A stretch of 64,000 nucleotides of DNA from Kosakonia oryzae (GTDB taxonomy: Bacteria; Pseudomonadota; Gammaproteobacteria; Enterobacterales; Enterobacteriaceae): assembly GCF_001658025.2 (NCBI RefSeq), contig NZ_CP014007.2, positions 3,472,001 through 3,536,000 of the forward strand, read 5' to 3'. Positions 11,772 through 22,715 of the stretch are shown here, in pieces (the first letter of the stretch is position 1; every line of letters begins with the position of its first letter). A program made the translations under genes and the position numbers. The notes beneath the pieces are model-generated. The model ran no database searches and had not been told where the DNA came from. It saw only the letters and a program-made list of their open reading frames with translations.

Positions 11772-12749
11772 TCAGCGCGCCAGAGTAAGCAATTCCTGCA
11801 GCAGCGAGTTCGCCTGTTCGCCTTCCAGCTGCGCGTCCACAGGCAAATACCACCAGTTATCTTCAGCGAAGGACCGACATTTCACCGCGTCTTTTTCGGT
11901 CATCACCAGCGTCTGTCCCGGTTTGACCATCTCCTGAACATCCGTCTGGGTTAATGCCTGATGATCGGCGAGCGCAAAAGTCTGTTCCGGCGTCACGCCG
12001 CACTCACTAAGCGTAGCGAAAAAACGTGGGGGATGGCCAATACCGGCCATCGCCACGCAAGGTACCAGCTCGCGTACTTCGCGCCGTTCACCGGTGCGCA
12101 AATTAACGGCCAGCCCCGGAATCAGGCGCATCGGGATCTCACCCGCTCTTGCCACGCCGCCGTTGGCGATCACCGCATCAACCGTCTTCAGACGTGAAGC
12201 GCGTTCACGCATCGGCCCCGCAGGAAGCCACCAGCCATTGCCAAAACGTCTGACGCCATCAATGACCACAATCTCTTTATCTCGCGCCAGGCGATAGTGT
12301 TGCAGGCCATCATCAGTCACGATTATTTGCACAGAATGTTGTGCCAGAATGGCTTCCACCGCCTCACGGCGGTTGGGAGAAACAGCAACCGGCGCGCCCG
12401 TGCGCTGATAAATGAGCACAGGTTCGTCGCCAGCCTCTTCCGTGGTGGTATCAGACGTCAGCAATAGCGGATAGCGTTTTGCCTTCCCACCATAACCACG
12501 CGAAACTACCCCCACGCGGATACCACGCTGCTGAAGCTGTTCAACCAGCCAGACAACCACCGGTGTTTTACCGTTACCGCCAGCCGTCAGATTACCGACC
12601 ACCACCACCGGAACCGGAGCGCGCCAGGCCTTTTTTAGTCCCAGACGATAAGACAGACGGATTGCGCCACTCACCAGGCCGTAAAGCCAGGAGAATGGCA
12701 ATAACAGTAGCCACAGCGGGGATTCACCGGACCAGATACGTGCAATCAT
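11772..12749 (-). CDS. lpxK: Tetraacyldisaccharide 4'-kinase LpxK
   Basis: LpxK phosphorylates the 4' position of the lipid A precursor at the inner membrane. The product (325 residues; 328 in E. coli) has an N-terminal hydrophobic helix (about 10-35) and the modified Walker A motif [10 protein letters not shown] at residues 53-62. The segments [15 protein letters not shown] and [16 protein letters not shown] (metal- and substrate-binding) follow. Its ATG overlaps the msbA stop by four bases, so the flippase and the kinase are translationally coupled. Confidence 0.97.
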   Translation of the reverse strand: MIARIWSGESPLWLLLLPFSWLYGLVSGAIRLSYRLGLKKAWRAPVPVVVVGNLTAGGNGKTPVVVWLVEQLQQRGIRVGVVSRGYGGKAKRYPLLLTSDTTTEEAGDEPVLIYQRTGAPVAVSPNRREAVEAILAQHSVQIIVTDDGLQHYRLARDKEIVVIDGVRRFGNGWWLPAGPMRERASRLKTVDAVIANGGVARAGEIPMRLIPGLAVNLRTGERREVRELVPCVAMAGIGHPPRFFATLSECGVTPEQTFALADHQALTQTDVQEMVKPGQTLVMTEKDAVKCRSFAEDNWWYLPVDAQLEGEQANSLLQELLTLAR

Positions 12750-14494
12750 GCGCCAAACTGCATTTTATGAAGCTGAGCGTAAACGCCACGGTGCTCCAAC
12801 AGCTCGGCATGGCTGCCACGCTCAACGATACAGCCATCTTCCACCACTACAATTTCATCAGCCTGTTCAATGGTAGACAAGCGGTGGGCGATAACCAGCG
12901 AGGTACGGTTTTTCTGCAACTCATTTAGCGCCGCCTGAATCGCGCGTTCAGATTCGGTATCCAGCGCTGACGTGGCCTCATCAAGGATCAGGATCGGGCT
13001 GTCACGCAGCAGCGCGCGGGCAATCGCGATACGCTGACGCTGGCCGCCGGAAAGCAGAACCCCATTTTCACCAATTATTGTATCCAGGCCTTGATCCATT
13101 TTATTGATGAAATCAAAGGCATAAGCCATTTTCGCTGCTTTCTCGATCTCCTCACGGCTGTACACCTCGGTACGGGCGTAGGCAATGTTATTGGCAACGC
13201 TATCATTAAAGAGATGCACATTCTGGGAAACCAGCGCGACCTGGTCACGCAGCGATGTGAGCTTGTATTCGCGCAGATCGTGACCATCCATCAGGATCTG
13301 CCCTTCGTCAATATCGTAGAAACGCGTGATCAGGCTGGCCAACGTCGATTTACCTGAACCGGAGCGCCCCACCAGTGCCACAGTCTTACCCGCCGGGATC
13401 GTCAGGTTGATATTGCGCAGCGCTGGCGTATCACGACCAGGGTAAGTAAACGTCACGTTGCGGAATTCAATATCGCCGCGAGCGCGTTCGATAACACGCG
13501 TTCCTTCGTCTTTTTCCTGCTCGCTGTCGAGGATAGCAAACAGCGTCTGGCAAGCCGCCATACCACGCTGGAACTGGGCATTAACGTTAGTCAATGATTT
13601 CAGCGGTCGCATCAGGGCGATCATAGAAGAAAAAACAACGGTAATCGTACCAGCCGACAGCGTCTGCATGACGCTTGGGAAGCTGGCGGCATACAGGACG
13701 AATGCCAGCGCCAGTGATGCAATCAACTGGATCAAAGGATCAGAAATAGAGGAGGCAGAGACCATTTTCATCCCCTGCAAGCGCATCTTATTACTGACTT
13801 TGTCAAAGCGGTGGGTTTCCACTTCCTGACCGCCAAACATCAGCACCTCTTTATGCCCTTTTAGCATCTGCTCCGCGCTGGTGGTCACCTGCCCCATCGT
13901 GTTCTGCATGTTTTTACTGATATTACGGAAACGCTTAGATACCACGCGAATAGCGACAGAAACAATAGGCGCCAGCACAATCAGGATCAGCGACAGTTGC
14001 CAGCTATACCAGAACATCATCACGAACAGACCGATGATCGATGCGCCTTCACGCACCACGGTGATCAAAGCGCTGGATGAAGACGAAGCCACTTGTTCCG
14101 AATCGTAGGTGATACGCGACAGCAGAGTGCCAGTCGATTGCTTATCAAAAAATGATACCGGCATGCCCATCATGTGGCTAAACAGGCGCCGGCGCATGGT
14201 CATCACCACTTTCCCCGAGACCCAGGAAATGCAGTAACTGGAGATATAACTGGTGATACCGCGGAGGATCATCAGCCCGATAACCACCAGCGGCATCCAC
14301 AGCAGCACCGAACGGTCCGTTTTACCAAAACCATCATCCAGTAACGGTTTGAGCAGCGATAACATGAATGTATCGCTGGCTGCGTTGAGGATTAACGCAA
14401 TCGCCGACACGATCAGACCCGCTTTGAAAGGCGCAATAGTTGGCCATAGTCGGCGGAATGTCTGCCATGTGGAGAGATCTTTATCGTTCTGCAT
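12746..14494 (-). CDS. msbA: Lipid A-core flippase MsbA (ABC exporter)
   Basis: MsbA is a homodimeric ABC transporter that flips core-lipid A across the inner membrane. The 582-residue product has six transmembrane helices in the first 320 residues and a C-terminal ATPase domain with Walker [10 protein letters not shown] (about 375-385), signature [16 protein letters not shown] and Walker [13 protein letters not shown]. Length equals that of E. coli. It lies 36 bases downstream of ycaI and directly upstream of, and overlapping, lpxK. Confidence 0.98.
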   Translation of the reverse strand: MQNDKDLSTWQTFRRLWPTIAPFKAGLIVSAIALILNAASDTFMLSLLKPLLDDGFGKTDRSVLLWMPLVVIGLMILRGITSYISSYCISWVSGKVVMTMRRRLFSHMMGMPVSFFDKQSTGTLLSRITYDSEQVASSSSSALITVVREGASIIGLFVMMFWYSWQLSLILIVLAPIVSVAIRVVSKRFRNISKNMQNTMGQVTTSAEQMLKGHKEVLMFGGQEVETHRFDKVSNKMRLQGMKMVSASSISDPLIQLIASLALAFVLYAASFPSVMQTLSAGTITVVFSSMIALMRPLKSLTNVNAQFQRGMAACQTLFAILDSEQEKDEGTRVIERARGDIEFRNVTFTYPGRDTPALRNINLTIPAGKTVALVGRSGSGKSTLASLITRFYDIDEGQILMDGHDLREYKLTSLRDQVALVSQNVHLFNDSVANNIAYARTEVYSREEIEKAAKMAYAFDFINKMDQGLDTIIGENGVLLSGGQRQRIAIARALLRDSPILILDEATSALDTESERAIQAALNELQKNRTSLVIAHRLSTIEQADEIVVVEDGCIVERGSHAELLEHRGVYAQLHKMQFGA

Positions 14495-14530
14495 TCAGAA
14501 AACCAGCACTTGTTGAAATAGCCGCATATT

Positions 14531-16792
14531 CTACCCGTTATCGTTTGGGACGCCAAACCACTGATGATACCAACGCGGTAAAAGTTGATCCCGTAAGCTA
14601 TGGATTTCCCAGCCCTGAGGAGAAAAAGAGATGGTTATCTGCCCCTGGTGCGGAGTGTCATACCAGCGATATCCCTGCTCCCGGTAACGTTTTACGACCT
14701 TTAGCGAAGGGAAACGCCAGGCGTTATACCGCGATGCTGACGCCACAGCCGCCTTGCCTTCTACCCGTTGCAAGAAAGGCAGAGACGACGAGGTATTACT
14801 TCCGTGATGAGGTACCTGCACAAGTGTCGATTGCAGATGCAGCCAGTAGCGGCTGAGCATTGCCATCTCGCCCTGCGTCTCGATGTCTCCAGTTAGCAGG
14901 ATACTGTGTTTCCCATCCTCCACCTTCACGACACACGAGAGATTGTTCCCCTGCGTCTGCGCTTTCGGTAGCGGCCAGTGCGCGCTGAATGTCAGCCCCT
15001 GCCACTGCCATCTCTCCCCACGAAAACAGGGCGCATGACCAGCCCAGCCTAATGGGCTGCGTACCCACAGTTCTGGCCAAACTTTCAGTAACGACGCCAG
15101 ACCACCGCGATGATCCAAATGTTCATGGCTCAAAATGATGCCCTCGGGCTGTAGAGCGTGCCAGCGCAGCCACGGAATAATCAGTTGCTGCCCACTGTCA
15201 CCACCAGGCCACGCAACGCCGGTGTCATAGAGAATCGCTTTACCATTGCGTTCAATCACCATTGCCAACCCCTGCCCAACATCCAGCATGTGTACTGACC
15301 ACTCTCCTGGCCGGTCAGTCCGCCATAACGGTAATAACAGTATCGCCAGTCCAGTCAGACACAGCGCAGGAATACGACGCCACAGAGACAGGCGCCAGCA
15401 GATCAGCATCAACCATGGTGCCCAGGCAGCTGCCTGCCAACGTGCATCAATATTGACCCATCCCGCGGGCAACCATTGCAGAAAAGCAAACAATAATGCG
15501 AGCGTTTGGTCCGCAAGGTACCAGCAGACTTCCTCAATTAGCGGTGGCCCGGTCAAGTGCAGCAGCATTCCCATTAAAATCAGGGGGACAGTGACAAATG
15601 TTACCAGAGGGATCGCCACCAGGTTGGCAACCAGCGAGCTCAGGCTGATTCCATGGAATATAGATAATTGCAATGGAATCAGTAACAACGTCATCCCAAT
15701 CTGCAAATGGACCAAGCTCATACCGCTATGTATAAGCCAGTGTTGCTGTGCTGGCATCGGTAACCACTGATACCAGAACAGCAATGCTGCCACCGCGAAG
15801 GCCGATAACCACAGGCTGTATGACAATACAGAAAGCGGATCGACAAAGAGTATCGCGGCGACACAACAGAGCCAGACTTGCCAGGGCGTCCATAACCGAC
15901 CTGAAAAACGTAGCGTAGCCCAGACGCTAAGCGAAATGGCCGTACGCAATGCGGGTGGTTGTAAACCTGTGAGACATGCATACCCGATGGCACACGACAC
16001 CCCAGCGAGCAGCGGCAAGGCCCAGTTAATCCGGCTAGCGGGGAAGTAAAACTGAATACCGCGGGTGACAACGCCGCCAAGCATCGCGGCAAGGGCGATA
16101 TGCAGGCCAGATATCGCCATTAAATGGGCGGTTCCAGTCTGGCGCATAATCTCTTTTACCGGGCTTTCGAGTGCTGAACGCTCCCCCATTCCCAGCGCCA
16201 GAATTACCGGACGCCAGGAGTAAGGGGAAAGCGTATGCGTCAGCGACTGAAGATAATCAGCACGCCAGCTACACGTTGGCTCGATTAAACGCGCATCGCT
16301 AAAGCGACCGCTAAGAGGAAGATGGCTCGCCAGTGCATAGCGCTGAGAATCAAATCCTCCGTCGTTGAGTTGGCCATGCATCGCACGTACACGAACAGTC
16401 ATCGCCCATCGCTGCCCCGTACAGACCGGGAAAGGTAAATATTGACCATAGAGCGTTACGCCAACCGACGGAAACAGGCGTTTACCATTAAGACTCACTA
16501 TCTTCGCCTGATGGCGGGTCATATTGTCTGTTTCGGTAATAATGACTTCAACCTGACGGTTCGCTCCCGGAAGGTTCACCGTTGGCCAAAGTGCCTGCAT
16601 TGCGTTCAAAACGCCCCAGGCAAAAATGAGTAGCGTAATTCCGCCATAGCGTAAAAGCCGTGGCCGTACGCATGCCAGCAGGCATCCACTCATTATGACG
16701 CACCAAATACTGCGGATATCGGGTAATGCCGGCAACCACAACAGCGGTAAAATGCCCAATATAATGCATGCGGCTAATGTAGATAACGCCAT
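14531..16792 (-). CDS. ycaI: ComEC-family membrane protein YcaI
   Basis: The 753-residue protein is the enterobacterial ComEC/Rec2 homologue. It has N-terminal transmembrane segments, a DUF4131-like extracytoplasmic region (about 50-180), the Competence transmembrane core with GTAHLMAISGLHIAL, and a C-terminal metallo-beta-lactamase-like domain with LDVGQGLAMV and SHEHLDHRGG. In naturally competent bacteria ComEC is the DNA-uptake channel; in E. coli YcaI this has not been clearly shown. It may be co-transcribed with msbA. Translation starts at MALSTLAACII, with AAGGAGGT about six bases upstream. Confidence 0.92.
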   Translation of the reverse strand: MALSTLAACIILGILPLLWLPALPDIRSIWCVIMSGCLLACVRPRLLRYGGITLLIFAWGVLNAMQALWPTVNLPGANRQVEVIITETDNMTRHQAKIVSLNGKRLFPSVGVTLYGQYLPFPVCTGQRWAMTVRVRAMHGQLNDGGFDSQRYALASHLPLSGRFSDARLIEPTCSWRADYLQSLTHTLSPYSWRPVILALGMGERSALESPVKEIMRQTGTAHLMAISGLHIALAAMLGGVVTRGIQFYFPASRINWALPLLAGVSCAIGYACLTGLQPPALRTAISLSVWATLRFSGRLWTPWQVWLCCVAAILFVDPLSVLSYSLWLSAFAVAALLFWYQWLPMPAQQHWLIHSGMSLVHLQIGMTLLLIPLQLSIFHGISLSSLVANLVAIPLVTFVTVPLILMGMLLHLTGPPLIEEVCWYLADQTLALLFAFLQWLPAGWVNIDARWQAAAWAPWLMLICWRLSLWRRIPALCLTGLAILLLPLWRTDRPGEWSVHMLDVGQGLAMVIERNGKAILYDTGVAWPGGDSGQQLIIPWLRWHALQPEGIILSHEHLDHRGGLASLLKVWPELWVRSPLGWAGHAPCFRGERWQWQGLTFSAHWPLPKAQTQGNNLSCVVKVEDGKHSILLTGDIETQGEMAMLSRYWLHLQSTLVQVPHHGSNTSSSLPFLQRVEGKAAVASASRYNAWRFPSLKVVKRYREQGYRWYDTPHQGQITISFSPQGWEIHSLRDQLLPRWYHQWFGVPNDNG

Positions 16793-16949
16793 GCATACCT
16801 CCTTGTTGAAGTAGAAGTATGCGGAGCTCTGGCTTGATTTTCTTTCGTGTGTTTTCAGATTTGCGGCGTGAATTATTGGTTTTTTATCGCGTTACATCAC
16901 ACCAGCAAAAATGTGCGAGGCTGCTTCAGGAAAAGAAAAGCAGGAAATG

Positions 16950-16975
16950 AAAAAGGCACCCTTTTCAGGTGCCTT
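16950..16975 (-). terminator. Intrinsic terminator after ihfB
   Basis: On the minus strand AAGGCACC/GGTGCCTT forms a stem followed by TTTTTCA, about 30 bases after the ihfB stop. Confidence 0.8.
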
Positions 16976-17007
16976 CTCACATATAATTCTTTGCTTTTTG
17001 CTAAGAA

Positions 17008-17292
17008 TTACTCATAAATATTGGCGCGGTCGCGTAATTCTTTACCCGGCTTAAAGTGTGGAACATATTTTCCTTCCAAATCTACTTTATCGCCTGTTTT
17101 GGGGTTACGCCCGGTGCGAGGTGCACGATAGTGCAGGGAAAAACTGCCGAAACCGCGGATCTCAATGCGCTCACCCTGGGCAAGAGTAGAGGCCATATGC
17201 TCCAGCATTTCTTTTACAGCATCTTCCACGGCTTTAGCCGGGATATGCGATTGCTGGCTTGCAAGTCTTTCTATCAATTCTGACTTGGTCAT
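17008..17292 (-). CDS. ihfB: Integration host factor beta subunit (IHF-beta)
   Basis: IHF-beta pairs with IHF-alpha to form the sequence-specific DNA-bending protein used in recombination, replication and transcription. The start [10 protein letters not shown] (17292) gives 94 residues, as in E. coli; a start seven codons earlier (MKETGGI) is not supported, since GGAGGAATC lies directly before 17292. The DNA-intercalating proline is P64 in the arm [12 protein letters not shown]. It follows rpsA with a 182-base gap that carries a terminator and its own promoter region. Confidence 0.97.
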   Translation of the reverse strand: MTKSELIERLASQQSHIPAKAVEDAVKEMLEHMASTLAQGERIEIRGFGSFSLHYRAPRTGRNPKTGDKVDLEGKYVPHFKPGKELRDRANIYE

Positions 17293-17338
17293 GATTCCTC
17301 CGGTTTCCTTCAACGCAATATTCGCTTAATAGCTTTAA

Positions 17339-17362
17339 CAAGGGCGGCCGTAGCCGCCCTTT
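17339..17362 (-). terminator. GC-rich hairpin terminator between rpsA and ihfB
   Basis: On the minus strand, AAGGGCGGC TACG GCCGCCCTT is a strong stem followed by GTTAAA. The T-run is poor, so termination may be partial and could let some rpsA transcripts read into ihfB. Confidence 0.55.
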
Positions 17363-17368
17363 GTCATT

Positions 17369-17392
17369 GATTACAGGACGAATCCTGTAATC
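17369..17392 (-). other. Perfect 10-bp inverted repeat in the rpsA 3' region
   Basis: GATTACAGGA and TCCTGTAATC flank a four-base loop that reads TTCG in the rpsA transcript. It lies between the rpsA stop codon and the GC-rich terminator hairpin. It may protect the 3' end of the message or act as a transcription pause; nothing in the sequence decides this. Confidence 0.5.
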
Positions 17393-17474
17393 TGTCAAGT
17401 AACTCATCGTTATTCACACGGCAACTGTGTGACTTTCGTCCAGTTACCGAGCAAATAACTCTGGGTACTTGATC

Positions 17475-19148
17475 TTACTCGCCTTTAGCTGCTTTGAAAG
17501 CTTCAGCCATAGCGTTAGAGAAGTTGCCTTCTTCCTGTTTGTTGTTAACAGAAGCGATAGCATCTTTCTCGTCAGCTTCGTCTTTCGCACGTACAGACAG
17601 GCTAACTACACGGTTCTTACGGTCAACACCGGTGAATTTCGCTTCAACGTCATCACCAACATTCAGAACCAGAGTCGCATCTTCTACACGATCGCGAGAA
17701 GCTTCAGAAGCGCGCAGGTAACCTTCAACGCCGTCAGCCAGTTCTACGGTTGCGCCTTTAGCATCAACTGCAGTGACTTTACCGTTTACGATTGCGCCTT
17801 TCTTGTTCAGTGCAACGTAGTTGTTGAACGGATCTTCTGCGAGCTGTTTAACGCCCAGAGAGATACGCTCACGCTCTGCGTCAACCTGCAGAACAACAGC
17901 TGCGATTTCGTCGCCTTTTTTGTATTCACGAACAGCTTCTTCGCCTGCAACGTTCCAGGAGATGTCAGACAGGTGAACCAGGCCGTCGATGCCGCCGTCC
18001 AGGCCGATGAAGATACCGAAGTCAGTGATAGACTTGATTTTACCTTCAACGCGATCGCCCTTGTTGTGGGTTTCAGCAAACTGCTGCCACGGGTTGGATT
18101 TGCACTGTTTCAGGCCCAGGGAGATACGACGACGTTCTTCGTCGATATCCAGAACCATAACTTCCACTACGTCGCCAACGTTAACAACTTTGGACGGGTG
18201 GATGTTTTTGTTGGTCCAATCCATTTCGGAAACGTGAACCAGGCCTTCAACGCCTTCTTCGATTTCAACGAAGCAGCCGTAGTCGGTCAGGTTGGTCACG
18301 CGGCCAGTCAGCTTGGTGCCTTCCGGGTAACGTTTAGCGATAGCTACCCACGGATCTTCGCCCAGCTGTTTCAGGCCCAGGGACACACGAGTACGTTCGC
18401 GGTCGAATTTCAGCACTTTAACAGTGATTTCGTCGCCAACGTTTACGATTTCGCTCGGATGCTTAACGCGTTTCCATGCCATGTCGGTGATGTGCAGCAG
18501 GCCATCAACGCCGCCCAGATCAACGAATGCACCGTAGTCAGTAAGGTTCTTAACGATACCTTTAACTTCCATGCCTTCCTGCAGGTTTTCCAGCAGCTGA
18601 TCGCGTTCTGCGCTGTTTTCGGATTCGATAACCGCACGACGGGAAACAACAACGTTGTTACGCTTCTGGTCAAGCTTGATTACTTTGAATTCAAGCTCTT
18701 TGCCTTCCAGGTGCAGAGTGTCACGGACCGGACGAACGTCTACCAGAGAACCTGGCAGGAACGCACGAATACCGTTCAGCTCAACAGTGAAGCCGCCCTT
18801 GACTTTGCCGTTGATAACACCGGTAACAGTTTCAGCGTCTTCGTAAGCTTTTTCCAGCGTGATCCAGGCTTCGTGACGTTTAGCTTTCTCACGGGACAGC
18901 AGGGTTTCACCGAAGCCGTCTTCTACTGCATCCAGAGCAACGTCAACTTCGTCACCAACCTGGATTTCCAGTTCGCCCTGGGCGTTTTTGAACTGCTCAG
19001 CCGGAATGGCGGACTCAGATTTCAGACCGGCGTCAACCAGTACTACGTCTTTGTCGATAGCAACAACAACACCGCGAACGATAGAACCCGGGCGGGTTTC
19101 GATTTCTTTCAGGGACTCTTCAAAGAGTTGAGCAAAAGATTCAGTCAT
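17475..19148 (-). CDS. rpsA: 30S ribosomal protein S1
   Basis: S1 binds mRNA on the 30S subunit and is needed for translation of most messages. The 557-residue product (the E. coli length) contains six S1/OB-fold repeats: the first two bind the ribosome and the last four bind RNA. Repeated signatures include [30 protein letters not shown] and [15 protein letters not shown]. Codon use is strongly biased, as for a highly expressed gene, and this produces a long spurious open frame on the opposite strand. It is downstream of cmk with a 113-base gap. Confidence 0.99.
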   Translation of the reverse strand: MTESFAQLFEESLKEIETRPGSIVRGVVVAIDKDVVLVDAGLKSESAIPAEQFKNAQGELEIQVGDEVDVALDAVEDGFGETLLSREKAKRHEAWITLEKAYEDAETVTGVINGKVKGGFTVELNGIRAFLPGSLVDVRPVRDTLHLEGKELEFKVIKLDQKRNNVVVSRRAVIESENSAERDQLLENLQEGMEVKGIVKNLTDYGAFVDLGGVDGLLHITDMAWKRVKHPSEIVNVGDEITVKVLKFDRERTRVSLGLKQLGEDPWVAIAKRYPEGTKLTGRVTNLTDYGCFVEIEEGVEGLVHVSEMDWTNKNIHPSKVVNVGDVVEVMVLDIDEERRRISLGLKQCKSNPWQQFAETHNKGDRVEGKIKSITDFGIFIGLDGGIDGLVHLSDISWNVAGEEAVREYKKGDEIAAVVLQVDAERERISLGVKQLAEDPFNNYVALNKKGAIVNGKVTAVDAKGATVELADGVEGYLRASEASRDRVEDATLVLNVGDDVEAKFTGVDRKNRVVSLSVRAKDEADEKDAIASVNNKQEEGNFSNAMAEAFKAAKGE

Positions 19149-19261
19149 ATTGATAATCTTCAGGATTCTTCAATTTAACGTCCACCTGGCTTCATGCCGG
19201 ATGGGGTTGTTTCACATGCCTGCTCACATTCCATTGCAGCAGGTACTACGAATTCGGTCGC

Positions 19262-19945
19262 TTACGCGAGAGCCAATTTTTGGCGTGCATATTGTAGCGC
19301 TTTCTCAATCACTTGCTCAATGCTTAAACTGGTTGAATCCAGAACTAAAGCATCGGCAGCGGGAACCAGCGGCGCTACAGGACGATTACGATCGCGATCG
19401 TCACGTTCCTTGATCTCGGCCAAAAGGCGTTCAAAGTTAACACTAAAGCCTTTCTCCTGCAACTGGAGCATGCGACGATTCGCACGTTCTTCCGAAGAAG
19501 CGTCAAGGAAAATTTTCACCGGCGCGTCGGGGAAAACGACCGTCCCCATATCACGTCCATCGGCTATAAGACCCGGTGCTTCGCGAAACGCGCGCTGGCG
19601 GCGTAATAACGCTTCACGCACGCGCGGAAACGCAGCCACCTGCGATGCTGCATTCGCTACTTCCTGGGTGCGAATTTCACTGCTGACATCCTCACCTTCG
19701 AGGATTACTTCCAGATTTCCGTCGGTTGAGACAAATCGCACATCCAGATGCGCCGCCAGCGGAACCAGCACCTCTTCCGAGGTGACATCGACGTGGTGAT
19801 GCAGTGCAGCGAGCGCCAGCACACGATAAATTGCGCCTGAATCCAACAGATGCCATTGCAACGCTTCCGCCATTGCCTTGCAAAGCGTGCCTTTTCCCGC
19901 ACCGCTTGGCCCATCAATGGTGATTACCGGGGCAATTGCCGTCAT
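19262..19945 (-). CDS. cmk: Cytidylate kinase
   Basis: Cmk phosphorylates CMP and dCMP to the diphosphates. The start [15 protein letters not shown] (19945) gives 227 residues, as in E. coli; the ATG six codons upstream (MIKEKK) overlaps the AAGGAGAAA ribosome-binding site and is unlikely. The P-loop GPSGAGKGT is at residues 12-20, [13 protein letters not shown] forms the CMP-binding region, and the lid contains [14 protein letters not shown]. It lies upstream of rpsA, and the two are probably partly co-transcribed. Confidence 0.97.
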   Translation of the reverse strand: MTAIAPVITIDGPSGAGKGTLCKAMAEALQWHLLDSGAIYRVLALAALHHHVDVTSEEVLVPLAAHLDVRFVSTDGNLEVILEGEDVSSEIRTQEVANAASQVAAFPRVREALLRRQRAFREAPGLIADGRDMGTVVFPDAPVKIFLDASSEERANRRMLQLQEKGFSVNFERLLAEIKERDDRDRNRPVAPLVPAADALVLDSTSLSIEQVIEKALQYARQKLALA

Positions 19946-20077
19946 CTTTTTCTCCTTAATCAAGGCATATCGTTACGTAAACGCCGCGCATTATACGCGG
20001 CAATGCACACAATCGTTACTACTGCGTGCGAATAACAGAAGGGTCTGAAGCTGAGTGTAGAAGAAATGTGCGGCAGG

Positions 20078-20101
20078 CCGGGCTGATTTACACCAGCCCG
20101 G
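20078..20101 (-). terminator. Hairpin after aroA
   Basis: The stem CCGGGCTG/CAGCCCGG with an eight-base loop begins 12 bases after the aroA stop on the minus strand. It has no T-run, so it may be an RNA-stabilising or Rho-related structure rather than a true intrinsic terminator. Confidence 0.4.
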
Positions 20102-20112
20102 AGCAAAGAGGG

Positions 20113-21396
20113 TTACGCGAGCGTACTGATGCGAGCTAACTGTTCAAAATAGTCGGGGAAAGTTTTCGCCGTGCATTTCGGATCCAGAATGGTAACCGGC
20201 GTATCCGACAGCGCTACCAGCGAGAAGCACATCGCCATACGGTGATCGTTATACGTACCAATTTCCGCAAACTGCAATTTTTCCGGCGGAGTAATACGGA
20301 TATAATCCTCGCCCTCTTCCACCGTTGCGCCCACTTTGCGCAACTCTGTCGCCATCGCAAACAGACGATCTGTTTCCTTCACTCGCCAGTTATAGATATT
20401 ACGTAGCGTAGTGGTGCCTTTGGCAAACAGTGCAGCCGTCGCGATAGTCATTGCGGCATCAGGGATATGATTCATGTCCATATCGATAGCGTTCAGCTCG
20501 CCGCGCGTACAGGCAATATAGTCATCACCCCAGACCACCGTCGCGCCCATTTTTTCCAGTACGTCGGCAAAACGGATATCGCCCTGCACGCTGTTGCGTC
20601 CAATCCCGGTCACTTTTACCGTGCCGCCTTTGATCGCACCTGCTGCCAGGAAATAAGAAGCCGAAGAGGCATCACCCTCCACCAGATACTGGCCAGGAGA
20701 CTGATATTGCTGACCGCCGCGAACCACGAAACGCTGATAGTGCTGGTTTTCCACCACCACGCCAAAGGTTTCCATCAGATGCAACGTGATGTCGATGTAA
20801 GGTTTAGAGACCAGATCGCCTTTGATAGTGATAACGGTATCCTTCGGCGCCAGCGGCGCTGCCATCAGCAATGCGGTCAGGAACTGGCTGGAAACGCTGC
20901 CGTCCACGCTGACGTCACCGCCGGTAAAACCGCCGCGCAGGCGCAGAGGGGGGTAATTTTCTTGCTCAAGGTATTCGATTTGCGCTCCACCCTGACGCAG
21001 CGCGTCAACCAGGTGTCCAATCGGGCGCTCTTTCATACGCGGTTCACCGGTCAACACCAAATCGTTTGCCGCAAGACAAAGCGCCGCAGCCAGAGGGCGC
21101 ATTGCCGTTCCGGCATTGCCAAGAAACAGCTCCAGTTTTTCCGCAGAGTGCAGCGGACCACCCACGCCGGTCACTTCACAACGGGTGCGGTCGGCAGACA
21201 AGATATAATGAACTCCCAGCGCGCTGAGGGCATTCAACATGTGGCGCACGTCGTCACTGTCCAGCAAATTGGTCAGAACGGTAGTGCCACGGGCAAATGC
21301 GGCAAGCAACAAAGCGCGGTTTGAGACACTTTTCGAACCAGGCAGATTGATGGTGCCATCTACCCGCGCGATGGGTTGTAACGTCAGGGATTCCAT
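20113..21396 (-). CDS. aroA: EPSP synthase AroA (3-phosphoshikimate 1-carboxyvinyltransferase)
   Basis: AroA joins shikimate-3-phosphate and phosphoenolpyruvate in the shikimate pathway to aromatic amino acids. The 427-residue product has the substrate motif [10 protein letters not shown] (K22, S23, R27) and the PEP-site motif GNAGTAMRP at 93-101. G96 and P101 are present, as in class I glyphosate-sensitive enzymes. [10 protein letters not shown] and NWRVKETDR lie in the C-terminal half. It is the second gene of the serC-aroA operon, 68 bases after serC, with a terminator-like hairpin between them. Confidence 0.98.
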   Translation of the reverse strand: MESLTLQPIARVDGTINLPGSKSVSNRALLLAAFARGTTVLTNLLDSDDVRHMLNALSALGVHYILSADRTRCEVTGVGGPLHSAEKLELFLGNAGTAMRPLAAALCLAANDLVLTGEPRMKERPIGHLVDALRQGGAQIEYLEQENYPPLRLRGGFTGGDVSVDGSVSSQFLTALLMAAPLAPKDTVITIKGDLVSKPYIDITLHLMETFGVVVENQHYQRFVVRGGQQYQSPGQYLVEGDASSASYFLAAGAIKGGTVKVTGIGRNSVQGDIRFADVLEKMGATVVWGDDYIACTRGELNAIDMDMNHIPDAAMTIATAALFAKGTTTLRNIYNWRVKETDRLFAMATELRKVGATVEEGEDYIRITPPEKLQFAEIGTYNDHRMAMCFSLVALSDTPVTILDPKCTAKTFPDYFEQLARISTLA

Positions 21397-21419
21397 GAAA
21401 CTTTACTCTCTACAGACAA

Positions 21420-21447
21420 AATAAAACCCCGCAGTCCAACTGCGGGG
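21420..21447 (-). terminator. aroA: Attenuator-like hairpin between serC and aroA
   Basis: On the minus strand CCCCGCAG TTGGA CTGCGGGG is followed by TTTTATTTT. This is a complete intrinsic terminator inside the serC-aroA operon. In E. coli the two genes are co-transcribed with partial termination here, which would lower aroA expression relative to serC. Confidence 0.75.
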
Positions 21448-21464
21448 AATGCAGACTACAGCAA

Positions 21465-22553
21465 TTAACCGTGGCGACGTTCGAAGTCAACCATAAAGTC
21501 GGTCAGCGCTTGTACGCCAGCCAGCGGCATCGCGTTATAAATTGAGGCACGCATACCGCCAACGACGCGGTGGCCTTTCAGCGCGTGCAGACCCGCAGCG
21601 AACGACTCTTCAAGGAAGAGTTTGTCCAGCGCGCTGTCCGCAAGCTGGAACGGAATGTTCATGCGTGAACGGTTAGACTTCGCCACATCATTGCGATAAA
21701 AGTCGCTGCGGTCGATTACGCCATACAACAGCTCGCTTTTTTGCTGGTTGACTTTCTCCATTGCGGCGACGCCACCCTGTTTTTTCAGCCATTTAAATAC
21801 CAGCCCTGAGAGATACCAGGCAAAAGTCGGCGGCGTGTTGAACATAGAGTCATTTTCATTCAGCACGCTGTAGTCGAGGATAGACGGACAGGCCGCATGA
21901 GCTTTGCCCAGCAGATCTTCACGTACTATCACCAGCGTTAAACCTGCCGGACCGATATTTTTCTGTGCGCCCGCATAAATCACACCAAAACGGCTGACAT
22001 CAATTTCGCGCGACAGGATGGTTGAAGAGAAATCAGCCGTTACCACTACATCACTGGCGAATGCGGGTGTTTCATCGATCGCGATGCCGTCAATCGTTTC
22101 ATTCGGGCAGTAGTGGAGATAAGCCGCGTTATTGCTGAGTTGCCATTCACTCATCGGCTTAACAGCACGCAGGCCATCAACAGTGATTTTCGCGTCAATA
22201 ACGTGTGGAACGCAGTATTTTTTCGCTTCTTTGACCGCACTTGCCGCCCAGTAACCGGCATCAACATAATCAGCGGTTGTTTTATCACCCAGTAAATTGA
22301 GCGGAATGCTAGCAAACTGACCGCGGCCGCCGCCGTGACAGAAGAGAACCTTATAGTTGGAGGGGATGTTCAGCAGATCGCGAAAGTCCTTCTCCGCCTC
22401 TTCAGCCACATGGATAAACTCTTTACTACGATGGCTAATTTCCATCACCGAAGTGCCAAGACCTTGCCAGTCGCACAATTCCTGTTGCGCCTGTTTGAGC
22501 ACATCCGCCGGTAATACTGCCGGGCCAGAACTAAAATTGAAGACCTGAGTCAT
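21465..22553 (-). CDS. serC: Phosphoserine/phosphohydroxythreonine aminotransferase SerC
   Basis: SerC transaminates 3-phosphohydroxypyruvate to phosphoserine (serine synthesis) and also acts in pyridoxal-phosphate synthesis. The 362-residue product is a fold-type I PLP enzyme: [15 protein letters not shown] at the N-terminus, [11 protein letters not shown] in the phosphate-binding region, and the PLP lysine in [15 protein letters not shown]. The C-terminus [21 protein letters not shown] is typical. It is the promoter-proximal gene of serC-aroA; the 160 bases before it should carry the promoter, reported to respond to Lrp and CRP in E. coli. Confidence 0.98.
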   Translation of the reverse strand: MTQVFNFSSGPAVLPADVLKQAQQELCDWQGLGTSVMEISHRSKEFIHVAEEAEKDFRDLLNIPSNYKVLFCHGGGRGQFASIPLNLLGDKTTADYVDAGYWAASAVKEAKKYCVPHVIDAKITVDGLRAVKPMSEWQLSNNAAYLHYCPNETIDGIAIDETPAFASDVVVTADFSSTILSREIDVSRFGVIYAGAQKNIGPAGLTLVIVREDLLGKAHAACPSILDYSVLNENDSMFNTPPTFAWYLSGLVFKWLKKQGGVAAMEKVNQQKSELLYGVIDRSDFYRNDVAKSNRSRMNIPFQLADSALDKLFLEESFAAGLHALKGHRVVGGMRASIYNAMPLAGVQALTDFMVDFERRHG

Positions 22554-22715
22554 TTCCCCTCACCACGCTAAAAAGCAATAAGTTATTCCTGTGACATCGG
22601 TTTTATCATTGCGCGTCACGCGCCGCAATGGGTAATAGCCGCGCAGGGGGAAATGTGCGCTCAGTCACATAGCAGAATGTTTTGCTCAGCCGAGCCGGGC
22701 CCGATAAAAAACCTG

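Noticed and set aside
17469-19178. A 569-codon plus-strand open frame opposite rpsA
   Set aside because: It is a shadow of rpsA caused by its strong codon bias; no ribosome-binding site and a nonsense composition rich in Phe, Val and Asn.
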